NCBI GenBank assembly: GCA_018381235.1
Contig: JAGZSF010000002.1
Span: 82,663-146,662, forward strand
DNA length: 64,000 nt
Reading direction: 5' to 3'
DNA from: Collinsella sp.
Lineage (GTDB): Bacteria; Actinomycetota; Coriobacteriia; Coriobacteriales; Coriobacteriaceae
The position numbers were made by a program, and so were the translations under genes. Below, piece after piece: positions 1-7,934 of this stretch; positions within the stretch are counted from its first letter, which is position 1, and every line of letters starts with the position of its first letter. The notes under the pieces were generated by a model. The model had not been told where the DNA came from. It saw nothing but the letters and a program-made list of their open reading frames with translations, and searched no databases.

Positions 1-422
1 TCTACACCCTCTCGGGACTTGAGCAGTTTGGCCTACGCTATCGCAACTACCCCATGACAGTCAGCTTTGACAGAGCGCCCGCCGAGCGCGTGAGGGCGAT
101 CATCATGGCGATTCAGCTGGGTCCTACCTACGGCTCGGGCTATCGTATCTGTCCCGACGCCGACCCCTGTGACGGTATATTCGACGTCTGCTACGCCTGC
201 GGCCCCGTTCCGCGCGCGGTCGCGCTTCCCATGTTCCTTTCGGCCAAAGATGGCCACCATACCAAGCTGCCACCGGTTCGCATGCGCCGCTGTCGCCATG
301 CCGAGCTTACCTTTGAGGAGCCCGACTACCCCATCCAGGCCGACGGGGAGCCCGTTGTCGCCTCGCGCATCGAGGTCGACGTCCTCGGCGGCGCCCTCCA
401 CGTCTGGCACCCCACCCACTAG
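1..422 (+). CDS. diacylglycerol kinase/YegS-type lipid kinase, C-terminal part
   Basis: Only the last 139 or so codons are in the window; the reading frame is open from base 3 and ends with TAG at 420-422. The visible part resembles the C-terminal beta-sandwich domain of the diacylglycerol kinase catalytic family (DagK/LCB5/YegS). A glycine-containing strand (IQLGPTYGSGYRICPDAD) is followed by the DGIFDV motif, matching the family pattern of a conserved glycine, then P-x-A and DG-x-L-D. These kinases phosphorylate lipids such as diacylglycerol at the membrane. The N-terminal nucleotide-binding GGDGT motif lies outside the window, so family assignment is good but substrate is unknown. A long perfect hairpin follows the stop. 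Confidence 0.72.
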   Translation, partial: YTLSGLEQFGLRYRNYPMTVSFDRAPAERVRAIIMAIQLGPTYGSGYRICPDADPCDGIFDVCYACGPVPRAVALPMFLSAKDGHHTKLPPVRMRRCRHAELTFEEPDYPIQADGEPVVASRIEVDVLGGALHVWHPTH

Positions 423-429
423 CCATCCC

Positions 430-500
430 TAAGTTGCGGTGAAATAGGGACTGTTTATGTAGCTAAAGCCGCAAAACAGTCCCTATTTCACCGCAACTTA
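430..500. repeat. long inverted repeat A (26-27 bp arms)
   Basis: The arms at 430-456 and 474-500 are perfect reverse complements. They begin TAAGTTGCGGTGAAATAGGG and enclose a 17-nt loop. The first 15 arm bases (AGTTGCGGTGAAATA) recur in the inverted repeat at 21337-21403. The hairpin lies between the 3' ends of the lipid kinase and the convergent release-factor gene, so it may act in both directions as a transcript end. There is no T-run after it on the plus strand. Confidence 0.85.
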
Positions 501-509
501 TTGAGAAGA

Positions 510-890
510 TCATTCCTCCCCGCCCGGCTTGCGACGGTTGGCCTTTTTAATGGCGTTGAAGTGTTTGTCGTTGAGTCTGCGCTGGCGAGAGCGCTGGGGA
601 ACCTTGGTCTTTACGCGTCGGCGCGGTGGACACCCGCGACGCTCAAGCTCTGCCCTCAGCTTACGCAAACAGCAGCTGCGATTCTGAAACTGGCTACGGC
701 TCTCGCGCGCCGTCACGACAATCCCCGTGGGCCCATGCTTCATGCGCACCGCCGAGTCCGTCGTGTTCACACCCTGGCCGCCCGGACCCGTCGCGCGAAA
801 CACCTGCACCTCGCAATCGCGCGCCAACTCCTCGGCCGACATCTCGGCATAGCGCGCGTACTCGCGCCATCCCATCTTGTTCTCATCCAT
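510..890 (-). CDS. small RF-1-domain peptide chain release factor-like protein
   Basis: A 126-residue protein carrying the GGQ motif in GPGGQGVN (residues about 35-42), the catalytic signature of class I release factors and of the ribosome-rescue peptidyl-tRNA hydrolase ArfB. The context around it (RATGPGGQGVNTTDSAVRMKH) and the basic C-terminal tail (KTKVPQRSRQRRLNDKHFN) fit the stand-alone RF-1 domain family, which hydrolyses peptidyl-tRNA on stalled ribosomes. The ATG at 890 is chosen because GGGGAGG lies 8 nt before it. A longer reading up to 956 runs through a palindromic repeat and is unlikely to be coding. It lacks the codon-recognition domain of RF1/RF2. ArfB and PrfH-type proteins cannot be separated by eye. 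Confidence 0.8.
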   Translation of the reverse strand: MDENKMGWREYARYAEMSAEELARDCEVQVFRATGPGGQGVNTTDSAVRMKHGPTGIVVTARESRSQFQNRSCCLRKLRAELERRGCPPRRRVKTKVPQRSRQRRLNDKHFNAIKKANRRKPGGEE

Positions 891-915
891 ATCAACACCT
901 CCCCTCATACAAAAA

Positions 916-946
916 ATGTGACAAAGGGACAGTCCCTTTGTCACAT
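916..946. repeat. 31-nt near-perfect palindrome B
   Basis: ATGTGACAAAGGGAC at 916-930 and its exact reverse complement at 932-946, separated by a single base. It lies between xpt and the release-factor gene, which are both on the minus strand. The core AAAGGGACAG also occurs in the hairpin after thiD (25326-25360). A one-base centre suits a cruciform or a DNA-binding site better than an RNA hairpin. Confidence 0.85.
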
Positions 947-973
947 CGCATACCAATCGCTTGTGTTGCGCGC

Positions 974-1552
974 TTAGGCGAAGGTGATCTCGCCGGTCTC
1001 GCAGTCCATATCGGCGATACGGGCCAGGCTCTCAACGCGGAAGCCGCGCTCACGGAGCTTATCGCCGCCGCCCTGGAAGCCCTTCTCCACCGCAATACCA
1101 ATTCCGGACACCTCGGCACCCGCAGCCTCGCAGATCTTGATAAGACCCTCGAGCGCGCACCCGTTGGCCAAAAAGTCGTCGATGATCAGGACCTTGTCGC
1201 CCTCGGACAGGAAGCGCTTGCCAACGATGACCGGGTACTCCTTCTGCTTGGTAAAGGAGTAGATGGTCGTGGCATACTGCTCGCCGTCGAGGTTGATGGA
1301 CTGCGCCTTCTTGGCAAAGACCACCGGCACGCCGCCAAAATGCTGAGCCGCGATACAAGCCATGCCAATGCCCGAAGCCTCGATCGTCAGGATCTTGTTG
1401 ATCTCGACATCCTTGAACAGACGGGCCCACTCGGCGCCCATGTGGTCGAACAGCTCAACGTCGCACTGGTGGTTGAGGAAGGCATCAACCTTAAGGACGT
1501 TACCGGCCTTTACGATGCCGTCATGGCGAATACGATCCTCAAGCTCCTGCAT
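974..1552 (-). CDS. xpt: xanthine phosphoribosyltransferase
   Basis: A 192-residue type I phosphoribosyltransferase. The PRPP-binding loop is seen in KVLIIDDFLANGCA (about residues 119-132), and the N-terminal portion (MQELEDRIRHDGIVKAGNVLKVDAFLNHQ, read in pieces) is typical of Xpt. The usual family length is about 190. The enzyme transfers ribose-5-phosphate from PRPP to xanthine, giving XMP in purine salvage. AAGGGG lies about 8 nt before the ATG at 1552. I looked for a purine riboswitch in the upstream 157 nt and did not find one. The gene stands alone, with the exporter gene upstream on the same strand. Confidence 0.93.
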   Translation of the reverse strand: MQELEDRIRHDGIVKAGNVLKVDAFLNHQCDVELFDHMGAEWARLFKDVEINKILTIEASGIGMACIAAQHFGGVPVVFAKKAQSINLDGEQYATTIYSFTKQKEYPVIVGKRFLSEGDKVLIIDDFLANGCALEGLIKICEAAGAEVSGIGIAVEKGFQGGGDKLRERGFRVESLARIADMDCETGEITFA

Positions 1553-1709
1553 GGCGCAACCCCTTCTCGCGGCAACGATACCGCGCGATTAATAAACGTT
1601 GTTCGATAGTCTACCACGGACCGACCCCCGCCCGCCCCACAAGCCGCATCGCACCACAAACCAGTCTTTTTGGGACGGCGCGAATCGTGGCAGACAGCCT
1701 CCCAACACG

Positions 1710-3014
1710 CTAATGGCGGGCGCGCATCTTCACCAAACGCACCATGGCGAGCGCAAAGCCCACAGCGGCCACAGCCATAAGCACATAGAACACCGAGCGA
1801 AAGCCGAATAGGAATACATCCGGACGGCCTGCAACAAAACTGGTCACGGCCTCGCCCATCGCCACGCTCATCTGCCCATAGAGGATATGCGAACCTGCCG
1901 TAATACCCAGCGCCATGCCCGCATAGCGCGCCAAGCTGCCCAAGCTACCTGCAAAGCCGAGCGCTTCGCGCGGAGCCGAGCCCATATACAGCGAGTTATT
2001 GGGGCTCTGGAAAATCGAAGTACCACACGACATAAACGCGACACAGCACACGATCACAGGGATGGAAGAATGCTCGTCGAGTGTGCTTACCGCAAAAAGA
2101 CCGCATACGTACACGCCCAGGCCGACTGCCGTGGGGCCCTCGCAGCCAACACGGTCCGAAACCGTACCCGAAAGCGGGCCGATAAAGGCATTCACCATTG
2201 GCAGCGCCAAAAAGAGCAATCCGGAAATGTCGGAACCAAAGCCGTGGGCGTCCTGAAAATAGAACGGCAGGATAAACTCGGATGCGCCAATGCCAACAAA
2301 CACGATGAGCATGCAGGCAAGGTTGATGGTGAAGGCCGAATTTGCAAAGCAGCGACGAGCAGCCTCAATCAAGGACATGGGGCGCTCGCCGGCCTCCGGC
2401 TTAACATGCGGCAGCGTGTAGAGCCCCACGATAAACGAGATGACGCCAATGGGCAGGTTGATGAGGAAGATGCTCTCCCAGGGAAAGCTTGCCACCAGCA
2501 CGCCGCCGAGCACGGGGCCACACATCATGCCGAGGGCCACGAAGGTCGCAAGAATGCCCATGGCACGACCGCGCTCGCGCGCCGGAAACGACTCAGTGAT
2601 GATACCCATGTTGTTGGCCATGGCCGCCGCGCAACCAACACCCTGAACGATGCGTGCCAGAATAAGAACTTCGAGCGAGGCCGAAAGGCCGCACAGCAGC
2701 GAACCGACCGAAAAGACGATAACGCCCAGCTGGAACACATTCACCTTGCCGCGTACGTCGCCCAGACGGCCAAACGGCAACATAGCCACGCAAGTCGCAA
2801 GCAGATACACCGAGCTTACCAGCTGAATGCGATCGAGGCCCACGCCCAGCTCCTTTTGCATCACGGGCAGCGCCACGGTCACGACGGTCGAATCCAGACA
2901 CACCATAAACGTCATGATGAGCACGGTAAACAGAATCGCCCACTTGTTCTTGCCATGGGTGTCGCCCTCTAGGGCAATGTGCTCGCGGCGCAGCTGCTCT
3001 GCGGTTTTCTCCAT
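1710..3014 (-). CDS. MFS drug-efflux transporter, DHA2 (EmrB/QacA) type
   Basis: A 434-residue multi-pass membrane protein with roughly 12-14 hydrophobic segments. The first segment carries LDSTVVTVALPVMQ, the signature of the 14-TM DHA2 drug:H+ antiporters, and motif A-like residues follow in FGRLGDVRGK. Such proteins export drugs, dyes or toxic metabolites in exchange for protons. The start at 3014 (MEKTAEQ) is preferred because AAAGGA lies about 8 nt upstream; another ATG two codons earlier overlaps this site. It is separated from metY by a strong terminator, so it probably has its own promoter. The substrate cannot be told from sequence. Confidence 0.87.
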   Translation of the reverse strand: MEKTAEQLRREHIALEGDTHGKNKWAILFTVLIMTFMVCLDSTVVTVALPVMQKELGVGLDRIQLVSSVYLLATCVAMLPFGRLGDVRGKVNVFQLGVIVFSVGSLLCGLSASLEVLILARIVQGVGCAAAMANNMGIITESFPARERGRAMGILATFVALGMMCGPVLGGVLVASFPWESIFLINLPIGVISFIVGLYTLPHVKPEAGERPMSLIEAARRCFANSAFTINLACMLIVFVGIGASEFILPFYFQDAHGFGSDISGLLFLALPMVNAFIGPLSGTVSDRVGCEGPTAVGLGVYVCGLFAVSTLDEHSSIPVIVCCVAFMSCGTSIFQSPNNSLYMGSAPREALGFAGSLGSLARYAGMALGITAGSHILYGQMSVAMGEAVTSFVAGRPDVFLFGFRSVFYVLMAVAAVGFALAMVRLVKMRARH

Positions 3015-3040
3015 ATCCATCCTTTCGAGTGGCCCAACGC

Positions 3041-3086
3041 AAAAACGGGGCCCCAATCGCCTGCAAACAGTCGCGACTGGGGTCCC
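3041..3086 (-). terminator. intrinsic terminator of metY
   Basis: Read on the minus strand, a stem of about 14 pairs (GGGACCCCAGTCGC with GCGATTGGGGCCCC, one A-C mismatch) is followed directly by GTTTTTG. It lies 70 nt after the metY stop. Confidence 0.85.
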
Positions 3087-3155
3087 GCCTACGGAATCGG
3101 AACTAAAGGTCGCCGAAGCTTTCTGCCAGCATCGGCGCCTTGTGCGAACGCTAGC

Positions 3156-4439
3156 CTAGCACTGCTCGAGCGCCTGCTCAAGGTCGGCAATCAGATCGGC
3201 CGTGTCCTCGAGGCCGCACGACAGGCGCACCATGTCGGCGGAGATACCGCAGGCGATGAGCTCTTCGTCGTTCATCTGGCGATGCGTGGCATTAGCAGGA
3301 TGCAGGCAGCAAGTGCGGGCGTCGGCCACGTGCGTGGCGATCTGAGCGAGCTTGAGGCTCTTCATAAAGGTCTCGGCCGCCGCGCGACCACCGTTAAAGC
3401 CAAAGCTCACAACGCCGCAGGTGCCGTTGGGCATGTACTTCTGAGCCAGGTCATAGTACTTATCGCCCTCCAGGCCCGGATAGCTCACGAAGCGCACCTT
3501 GGGATGGCTCTGCAGGAACTTGGCAACGGCCAGGCCGTTCTCGCAATGACGCGGCATGCGCACATGCAGGCTCTCGAGCGAGCTGTTCAGGAAGAAAGCC
3601 GCCTGCGGATTCTGCATAGGACCAAGATCGCGCATGAGCTGAGCGGTTGCCTTGGTAATGAAGGCACCCTCGCGACCAAACTTCTCGGCATAGGTCACGC
3701 CGTGGTAGCTCTCATCGGGCGTGGTAAGACCCGGGAACTTGTCCGCATGAGCCATCCAGTCAAACTGGCCGTGGTCAACGATCACGCCGCCCAGGTAGGC
3801 AGCATGTCCATCCATGTACTTGGTGGTGGAGTGCGTAACGATGTCGGCACCCCACTCAAAGGGACGGCACATCACGGGCGTCGGGAAGGTGTTGTCGACC
3901 ATCAGCGGCACGCCGTGGTCATGTGCGGCCTTGGCAAAGCGCTCAATATCGAGCACGGCAAGGGCGGGGTTGGCAATCGTCTCGCCAAAGACGAGCTTGG
4001 TATTGGGCTCAAAGGCTGCCTCGAGCTCCTCATCGGTGCAGTCGGGGGCAACGAACGTGCAGGTCAGACCCATGCGCTCCATAGTATGGGCGAGCAGGTT
4101 GTAGGTACCGCCATAGATGGCAGAGCTTGCGACCACATGGTCGCCGGCACCGGCCACGTTAAAGATCGCGAGGAAGTTCGCGGCCATGCCCGAGCTCGTG
4201 AGCATCGCAGCGGTACCGCCCTCCATCTCGCAGATCTTGGCAGCAACCAAATCGCACGTGGGGTTCTGCAGGCGGCTGTAGAAGTAGCCCGACTCCTCCA
4301 GGTCAAACAGCTTGCCCATATGCTCGGACGTGTCGTACTTCCACGTGGTGGACTGGTAGATGGGCACCTGGCGCGGCTCGGCATCTCCAGGGTGATAGCC
4401 GCCCTGAACACATGTAGTACCGATGGTCTGCTCGCTCAT
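3156..4439 (-). CDS. metY: O-acetylhomoserine sulfhydrylase
   Basis: A 427-residue PLP enzyme of the Cys/Met metabolism family, close to the usual MetY length. It begins with TTCVQGGYHPGDAEPRQVPI, contains the active-site region SRLQNPT and the PLP-binding lysine in HSTTKYMDGH (about residue 205), and ends with the family pattern VRLSCGLED. It would make homocysteine from O-acetylhomoserine and sulfide in direct-sulfhydrylation methionine synthesis. It is monocistronic, with a clear terminator. I saw no recognisable SAM riboswitch in the 230-bp space before the divergent redox-cysteine gene. Cystathionine gamma-synthase or lyase is less likely, given the longer length and the insertion at residues 225-260. 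Confidence 0.93.
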   Translation of the reverse strand: MSEQTIGTTCVQGGYHPGDAEPRQVPIYQSTTWKYDTSEHMGKLFDLEESGYFYSRLQNPTCDLVAAKICEMEGGTAAMLTSSGMAANFLAIFNVAGAGDHVVASSAIYGGTYNLLAHTMERMGLTCTFVAPDCTDEELEAAFEPNTKLVFGETIANPALAVLDIERFAKAAHDHGVPLMVDNTFPTPVMCRPFEWGADIVTHSTTKYMDGHAAYLGGVIVDHGQFDWMAHADKFPGLTTPDESYHGVTYAEKFGREGAFITKATAQLMRDLGPMQNPQAAFFLNSSLESLHVRMPRHCENGLAVAKFLQSHPKVRFVSYPGLEGDKYYDLAQKYMPNGTCGVVSFGFNGGRAAAETFMKSLKLAQIATHVADARTCCLHPANATHRQMNDEELIACGISADMVRLSCGLEDTADLIADLEQALEQC

Positions 4440-4670
4440 ATCTAGCTCCCTTGCCTGGGTTTTAGTTTTATTCGGTTCACGATACCGCTACCCTGCACCC
4501 CTCTCAACCCATCCCCAAGGTAGGTTATGGGACAAATTGATTAGGGGTATTTATCTCAAGCCTTGGGCATTTGCTCGATAGATAAAAATGAGGCATACAT
4601 GAAGCTCTCGATGATTACATGCCCCGTCACGGGTACCATAGGCGAGTACACCGTGACCAAGGAGACAACG

Positions 4671-5117
4671 ATGAAACAAATCGATACGGCCCAGCTCGAC
4701 ATCACCGCCTGTCAGGCTCAGGCTGCCGAATACCACGCCCGTGGCTTTAACTGCGCCCAGGCCGTCGCCTGCACGCTCGCACCTGCCGTCGGGCTCGACC
4801 CCCAGACCGCCTTTACCCTCACCGAGGGCTTTGGCGCCGGCATGGGCGGCATGACCGAAACCTGCGGTGCCATCTCGGGCGCCGTGGCCATCATGGGCTT
4901 TGTGATGAGCGACGGCATGGAAAACCCCAAGACCAAGGGCCAGACCTACAAGCTGTCGCGCGAGATTGCCAAGCGATTTGGCGAGAAGAACACGACGACC
5001 GTCTGCGGCACGCTCAAGGGCATCGGATCGGACAAGGGTCCGCTCCGCAGCTGCCCCGGTTGCATCGACGATGCCGTCGAGATTGCCTGCGATGTGCTAA
5101 AGCAGCTCGCCGAGTAA
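4671..5117 (+). CDS. C_GCAxxG_C_C family redox-cysteine protein
   Basis: A 148-residue protein with the named family's cysteine pattern: FNCAQAVAC (C-x-x-A family motif), then ETCGAISGAV, VCGTLKG and LRSCPGCIDDAVEI. The family is usually an electron-transfer or metal-cluster protein of strict anaerobes, often of unknown role. The ATG at 4671 follows AGGAG at 7 nt; upstream in-frame ATGs lack a ribosome site. It is divergent from metY and ends at a shared bidirectional terminator. Function beyond a redox role is not known. Confidence 0.82.
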   Translation: MKQIDTAQLDITACQAQAAEYHARGFNCAQAVACTLAPAVGLDPQTAFTLTEGFGAGMGGMTETCGAISGAVAIMGFVMSDGMENPKTKGQTYKLSREIAKRFGEKNTTTVCGTLKGIGSDKGPLRSCPGCIDDAVEIACDVLKQLAE

Positions 5118-5134
5118 ACGGCAGCAACAGAAAA

Positions 5135-5186
5135 ACGACGGCCGGCGCGCTTGGAATCCATCCAAAAGCACGCCGGCCGTCGTCGT
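5135..5186. terminator. bidirectional terminator between convergent genes
   Basis: ACGACGGCCGGCG (5135-5147) pairs with CGCCGGCCGTCGT (5171-5183). A-rich sequence lies on the left side and TCGTT on the right, so it can serve both the redox-cysteine gene (+) and the YigZ-type gene (-). Confidence 0.8.
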
Positions 5187-5824
5187 TAGAACTCGGCAAA
5201 CTCGGGAGCACCGACCTCAATCTCCTCGCGCCCCGCCATAAGCTCGCGCATCTTAGCGCAAAATGGCTCCTGCTCCCCCGCCTTAAACACCAAATGAAGT
5301 GTCACGGCATCCGCGTAATCGGTATCCGAAACCTTGGCACCCGAATCCTGCGCCAAACGAAGCACCTGCTCATACTGTGGATAGGCCACATGTACGTCAA
5401 CGGGCACGACGCTCGTCATCTCGACGATCTGCCCAGCCTCCCGAGCAGCTGCCACCGCCGCCTGCGTCACCGCGGTATAGGCGCGCACCAATCCACCAGG
5501 CCCCAACAGCGTGCCACCAAAATAGCGCGTCACTACGCAGCAAACATTTTTGAGCTCTGCGCCGCGCAGCACCTCGAGCGTCGGCATACCGCTCGTGCGG
5601 CTCGGCTCACCATCATCGCTCTGGCGCTCGCGTCCATCGACTAAAATCCACGCGGGAACATTGTGTCGAGCGTCGTAATGACGCTTGCGAACCATCTCGA
5701 TAAAGGCATTCGCCTCATCCTCGGACTCAATATGGACCAGCTGGGCAATAAACCGGCTCTTGCGGTCAACGAACTCGCCCGTAGCCTCAATATTCGATTG
5801 CAGAGTAAAATAGCTGTCCAACAA
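5186..5824 (-). CDS. YigZ/IMPACT family protein
   Basis: A 212-residue protein of the YigZ/YvyE (UPF0029, IMPACT) family, at the family's normal length. The N-terminal domain carries the KSRFIAQLVHIESEDEANAF segment and the signature GEPSRTSGMPTLEVLRG, with RYFGGTLLGPGGLVRAY following. The C-terminal part is the DUF1949 ferredoxin-like domain. The family may act in translation control or bind nucleic acid; its biochemical role in bacteria is unsettled. The upstream region holds a hairpin element related to two others in the window. Confidence 0.9.
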   Translation of the reverse strand: MLDSYFTLQSNIEATGEFVDRKSRFIAQLVHIESEDEANAFIEMVRKRHYDARHNVPAWILVDGRERQSDDGEPSRTSGMPTLEVLRGAELKNVCCVVTRYFGGTLLGPGGLVRAYTAVTQAAVAAAREAGQIVEMTSVVPVDVHVAYPQYEQVLRLAQDSGAKVSDTDYADAVTLHLVFKAGEQEPFCAKMRELMAGREEIEVGAPEFAEF

Positions 5825-5935
5825 AGCCCCTCAACAACAAGCAAAGCAACAAACAGCCTCAATAATACGGCAAAGGCCGTACCGATAACCCCAGTAAATA
5901 GAACGGCAACGTCAATGACCAGGCAAAGACAGCGA

Positions 5936-6041
5936 GACGGCGTCAGCTGAGTCGATTTGGCCCGAAAGAGGAGGGAGCACGCCTTATGGCGGCGACCGAC
6001 GAATGAGCGCCAAATCGGCCAGCTGACGCCGTCGCAGCGTC
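5936..6041 (+). repeat. structured element, copy C (divergent)
   Basis: A long hairpin: GACGGCGTCAGCTG (5936-5949) pairs with CAGCTGACGCCGTC (6020-6033), and CGATTTGGC pairs with GCCAAATCG further in. The internal loop carries GAAAGAGGAGGG on the 5' side and CGACGAATGA on the 3' side, and GCAGCGTC follows. These conserved blocks match the elements at 9006-9172 and 60868-61034, while the stems are different in sequence. The strand is given by the shared motif orientation; transcription direction is unknown. It lies between the starts of the YigZ gene and the 3' end of rnpB. Confidence 0.65.
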
Positions 6042-6050
6042 AACATAGTT

Positions 6051-6412
6051 GCTGAGTGGGCCTATAAGCCGGGTTCTGTCATGAACGGTCATTTATCTTG
6101 TCTGCACGTTACCATGCAGCTCCACGCACGCTACCCGAACGCGGACCGGGCCGGCCCATAGCGTTCCTATTCGCGCTTGCTCCGGATGGGGCTTGCCAAG
6201 CCGCCGTGTTGCCACGGCGCTGGTGGTCTCTTACACCACCGTTTCAGCTTTTCCCTTTACGCCTTGCGGCGCAGGTGGGAGTCTTCTTTTCTGCGGCGCT
6301 TTCCGTCGGATCACTCCGCCCGGCCGTTAGCCGGCATCCCGCCCTCTGGAGCCCGGACTTTCCTCACGCGTACTGCAAACAGCACATCGCGCGACCGTCT
6401 GGCCCACTCAGC
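6051..6412 (-). ncRNA. rnpB: RNase P RNA
   Basis: About 362 nt of class A RNase P RNA, the catalytic RNA that cuts 5' leaders from pre-tRNAs. On the minus strand the closing P1 stem is GCTGAGTGGGCC (6401-6412) with its complement at 6051-6062. The hallmark GAGGAAAGTCCGGGCTCC follows P1, and the 3' end has ACAGAACCCGGCTTATAGGC. Ends are set from P1 and may be off by a few bases. Confidence 0.95.
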
Positions 6413-6420
6413 AGTGCAAG

Positions 6421-6447
6421 AGTGTAGCACACCGTTGCCGCAGGCAA
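6421..6447 (-). promoter_or_regulatory. candidate rnpB promoter
   Basis: On the minus strand, TACACT (-10, 6421-6426) lies 8 nt before the RNase P RNA 5' end, with TTGCCT (6442-6447) 15 nt further upstream as a weak -35. The -10 position fits the RNA start well. Confidence 0.55.
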
Positions 6448-6504
6448 TGGCACAACACAAGCGTTCGACACGATAAACCAAGAACCACGCCATGCAGTAC
6501 AATA

Positions 6505-6629
6505 GGGTTGTCGATGGGCAATGTCGTCAGTCGAGACGCGACCGCGCTCCGCACCCCTCCGTCTACTCGGTGCGTTCCCGCCTCCTCCCCGAGGCGGGAT
6601 GTCGGCATTTTTTCATTCACCGACAACCC
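6505..6629. ncRNA. candidate structured RNA between rnpB and rpsA
   Basis: In a gap of 325 nt with no gene, GGGTTGTCG (6505-6513) pairs perfectly with CGACAACCC (6621-6629), enclosing about 107 nt that contain a GC-rich hairpin (CCCGCCTC / GAGGCGGG near 6580-6600) and then a T6 run. A TACAAT box lies at 6498-6503 on the plus strand, but the spacing would place the start inside the stem, so the strand is left open. It does not match SRP RNA or tmRNA by eye. It could be a 6S-type RNA or merely the leader or trailer of a neighbour. Confidence 0.35.
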
Positions 6630-6678
6630 AATAGCCTGTGGACAGCCCGGGTAGCATCGCGTGCATCAGCAGCGAAAG

Positions 6679-6713
6679 CAAAAAGGGACCCGTCCATTGC
6701 GGACGGATCCCTT
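6679..6713 (-). terminator. rpsA terminator
   Basis: AAGGGACCCGTCC (6683-6695) pairs with GGACGGATCCCTT (6701-6713) around a 5-nt loop. On the minus strand it ends in CCCTTTTTGC, 25 nt after the rpsA stop. Confidence 0.88.
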
Positions 6714-6737
6714 AAAACAAGTGATCGTCAAACCGAT

Positions 6738-7904
6738 TTACTCGGCGTCGGTCTCCTCGTCCTTCTTCTCGGAAGGAAGCGGGGTAACCTCGATCTCGAC
6801 GCCCAGAGTCTCAGCAGCGGACTTCATGGACAGAGAGATACGACGACGGTCGAGGTCGATCTCCATGACCTTGACCTGAACCTTGTCGCCCACGTGGGTG
6901 ACCTGAGAAGGCTGGTCGACGTGCTTGTTGGCCATCTCGGAGATGTGCACCAGGCCCTCGATGCCCTCGCCCAGGTCGACGAAAGCGCCAAACGGGACAA
7001 GCTTGGTCACAGTGCCCTCGACGATAGCGCCGACGGGGTACTTCTTGACCAGTGCGCGCCACGGATCCTCGGTGGTCTGCTTGAGACCCAGGGAGATGCG
7101 CTCGCGGTTGAGATCGACGTCGAGAACCTCGACCTCGACCTCCTGGCCGACCTTGACAACCTCGGAAGGATGGTTGACGTGGTTCCAGGAGAGCTCGGAG
7201 ATGTGGATGAGGCCGTCGATACCGCCGAGGTCGACGAAGGCGCCGAAGTCGACGATGGAGGAAACGGTGCCCTGGAGACGCATACCAGACTTGAGCTTGG
7301 ACAGGATCTCGGAGCGCTCGGCCTTACGGGACTCCTCGAGCACGACGCGACGGGAGAGGACGACGTTGTTGCGGTTACGGTCCATCTCGATGACGCGGGC
7401 CTCGATGCGGGTGCCCATGTAAGAGGTGAGGTCCTTGACGCGACGGAGGTCGACGAGGGAAGCAGGCAGGAAGCCACGCAGGCCGATGTCGAGGATCAGG
7501 CCGCCCTTGACAACCTCGATAACCTCGCCCTCGACGTTCTCGCCGGAGTTGAACTTCTCCTCGATGCGGTTCCAAGCACGCTCGTACTCGGCACGCTTCT
7601 TGGACAGAACCAGACGACCGTCCTTGTCCTCCTTCTGGAGAACCAGAGCCTCGATGGGATCACCGAGTGCAACGATGTCTGCAGGGTTAGCGTCCTTGCG
7701 GATGGACAGCTCGCGGACCGGGATAACGCCCTCGGACTTGAATCCGATGTCAACGAGCACCTCGTCATGCTCGATCTTAACGACAGTGCCGTTAACGAGA
7801 TCGCCCTCATCAAAGTCGGTAATCGTACCGTCGATGAGGTTGTTCATCTCCTCCTCGTTGACATCGTCAAGAGAGAAAATGGACGAGTTCTGAATCTCAC
7901 TCAA
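6738..7904 (-). CDS. rpsA: 30S ribosomal protein S1
   Basis: A 388-residue protein with four S1 RNA-binding domains, the usual number in Gram-positive S1 proteins. They begin at about residues 34 (GDLVNGTVVKIEHDEVLVDIG), 120 (EGEVIEVVKGGLILDIG), 207 (LQGTVSSIVDFGAFVDLGG) and 292 (VEGTVTKLVPFGAFVDLG). Domains 3 and 4 carry the standard DFGAFVDLG and GLVHISEM strands, while 1 and 2 are more degenerate. S1 brings mRNAs with weak ribosome sites to the 30S subunit. The start is TTG at 7904, reading Met-Ser-Glu-Ile, with AAAGGGG about 7 nt upstream. A hairpin covers that ribosome site, which suggests feedback control. The acidic C-terminal tail EKKDEETDAE is typical. Confidence 0.95.
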   Translation of the reverse strand: MSEIQNSSIFSLDDVNEEEMNNLIDGTITDFDEGDLVNGTVVKIEHDEVLVDIGFKSEGVIPVRELSIRKDANPADIVALGDPIEALVLQKEDKDGRLVLSKKRAEYERAWNRIEEKFNSGENVEGEVIEVVKGGLILDIGLRGFLPASLVDLRRVKDLTSYMGTRIEARVIEMDRNRNNVVLSRRVVLEESRKAERSEILSKLKSGMRLQGTVSSIVDFGAFVDLGGIDGLIHISELSWNHVNHPSEVVKVGQEVEVEVLDVDLNRERISLGLKQTTEDPWRALVKKYPVGAIVEGTVTKLVPFGAFVDLGEGIEGLVHISEMANKHVDQPSQVTHVGDKVQVKVMEIDLDRRRISLSMKSAAETLGVEIEVTPLPSEKKDEETDAE

Positions 7905-7908
7905 AGGT

Positions 7909-7934
7909 GGACCCCTTTCGAACTACGGGGCCCC
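7909..7934 (-). promoter_or_regulatory. hairpin overlapping the rpsA ribosome-binding site
   Basis: On the minus strand GGGCCCC (within 7927-7934) can pair with GGGGTCC (7909-7915) across an 11-nt loop, burying the AAAGGGG ribosome site of rpsA. Together with the TTG start this would keep initiation low unless opened. Inferred from pairing only. Confidence 0.45.

Noticed and set aside
1553..1709. Purine riboswitch before xpt
   Set aside because: The conserved TATA-containing loops and P1 stem of the purine aptamer are not found.
4440..4560. SAM riboswitch before metY
   Set aside because: I could not find any of the known SAM aptamer cores in the short leader.
5641..5930. Hydrophobic minus-strand frame (LLRLFVALLVVEGLCWTAIL) before the YigZ-type gene
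   Set aside because: It has no ribosome site or standard start, and its second half is a shifted reading of the YigZ gene. It could be a tiny membrane peptide, but nothing supports it.
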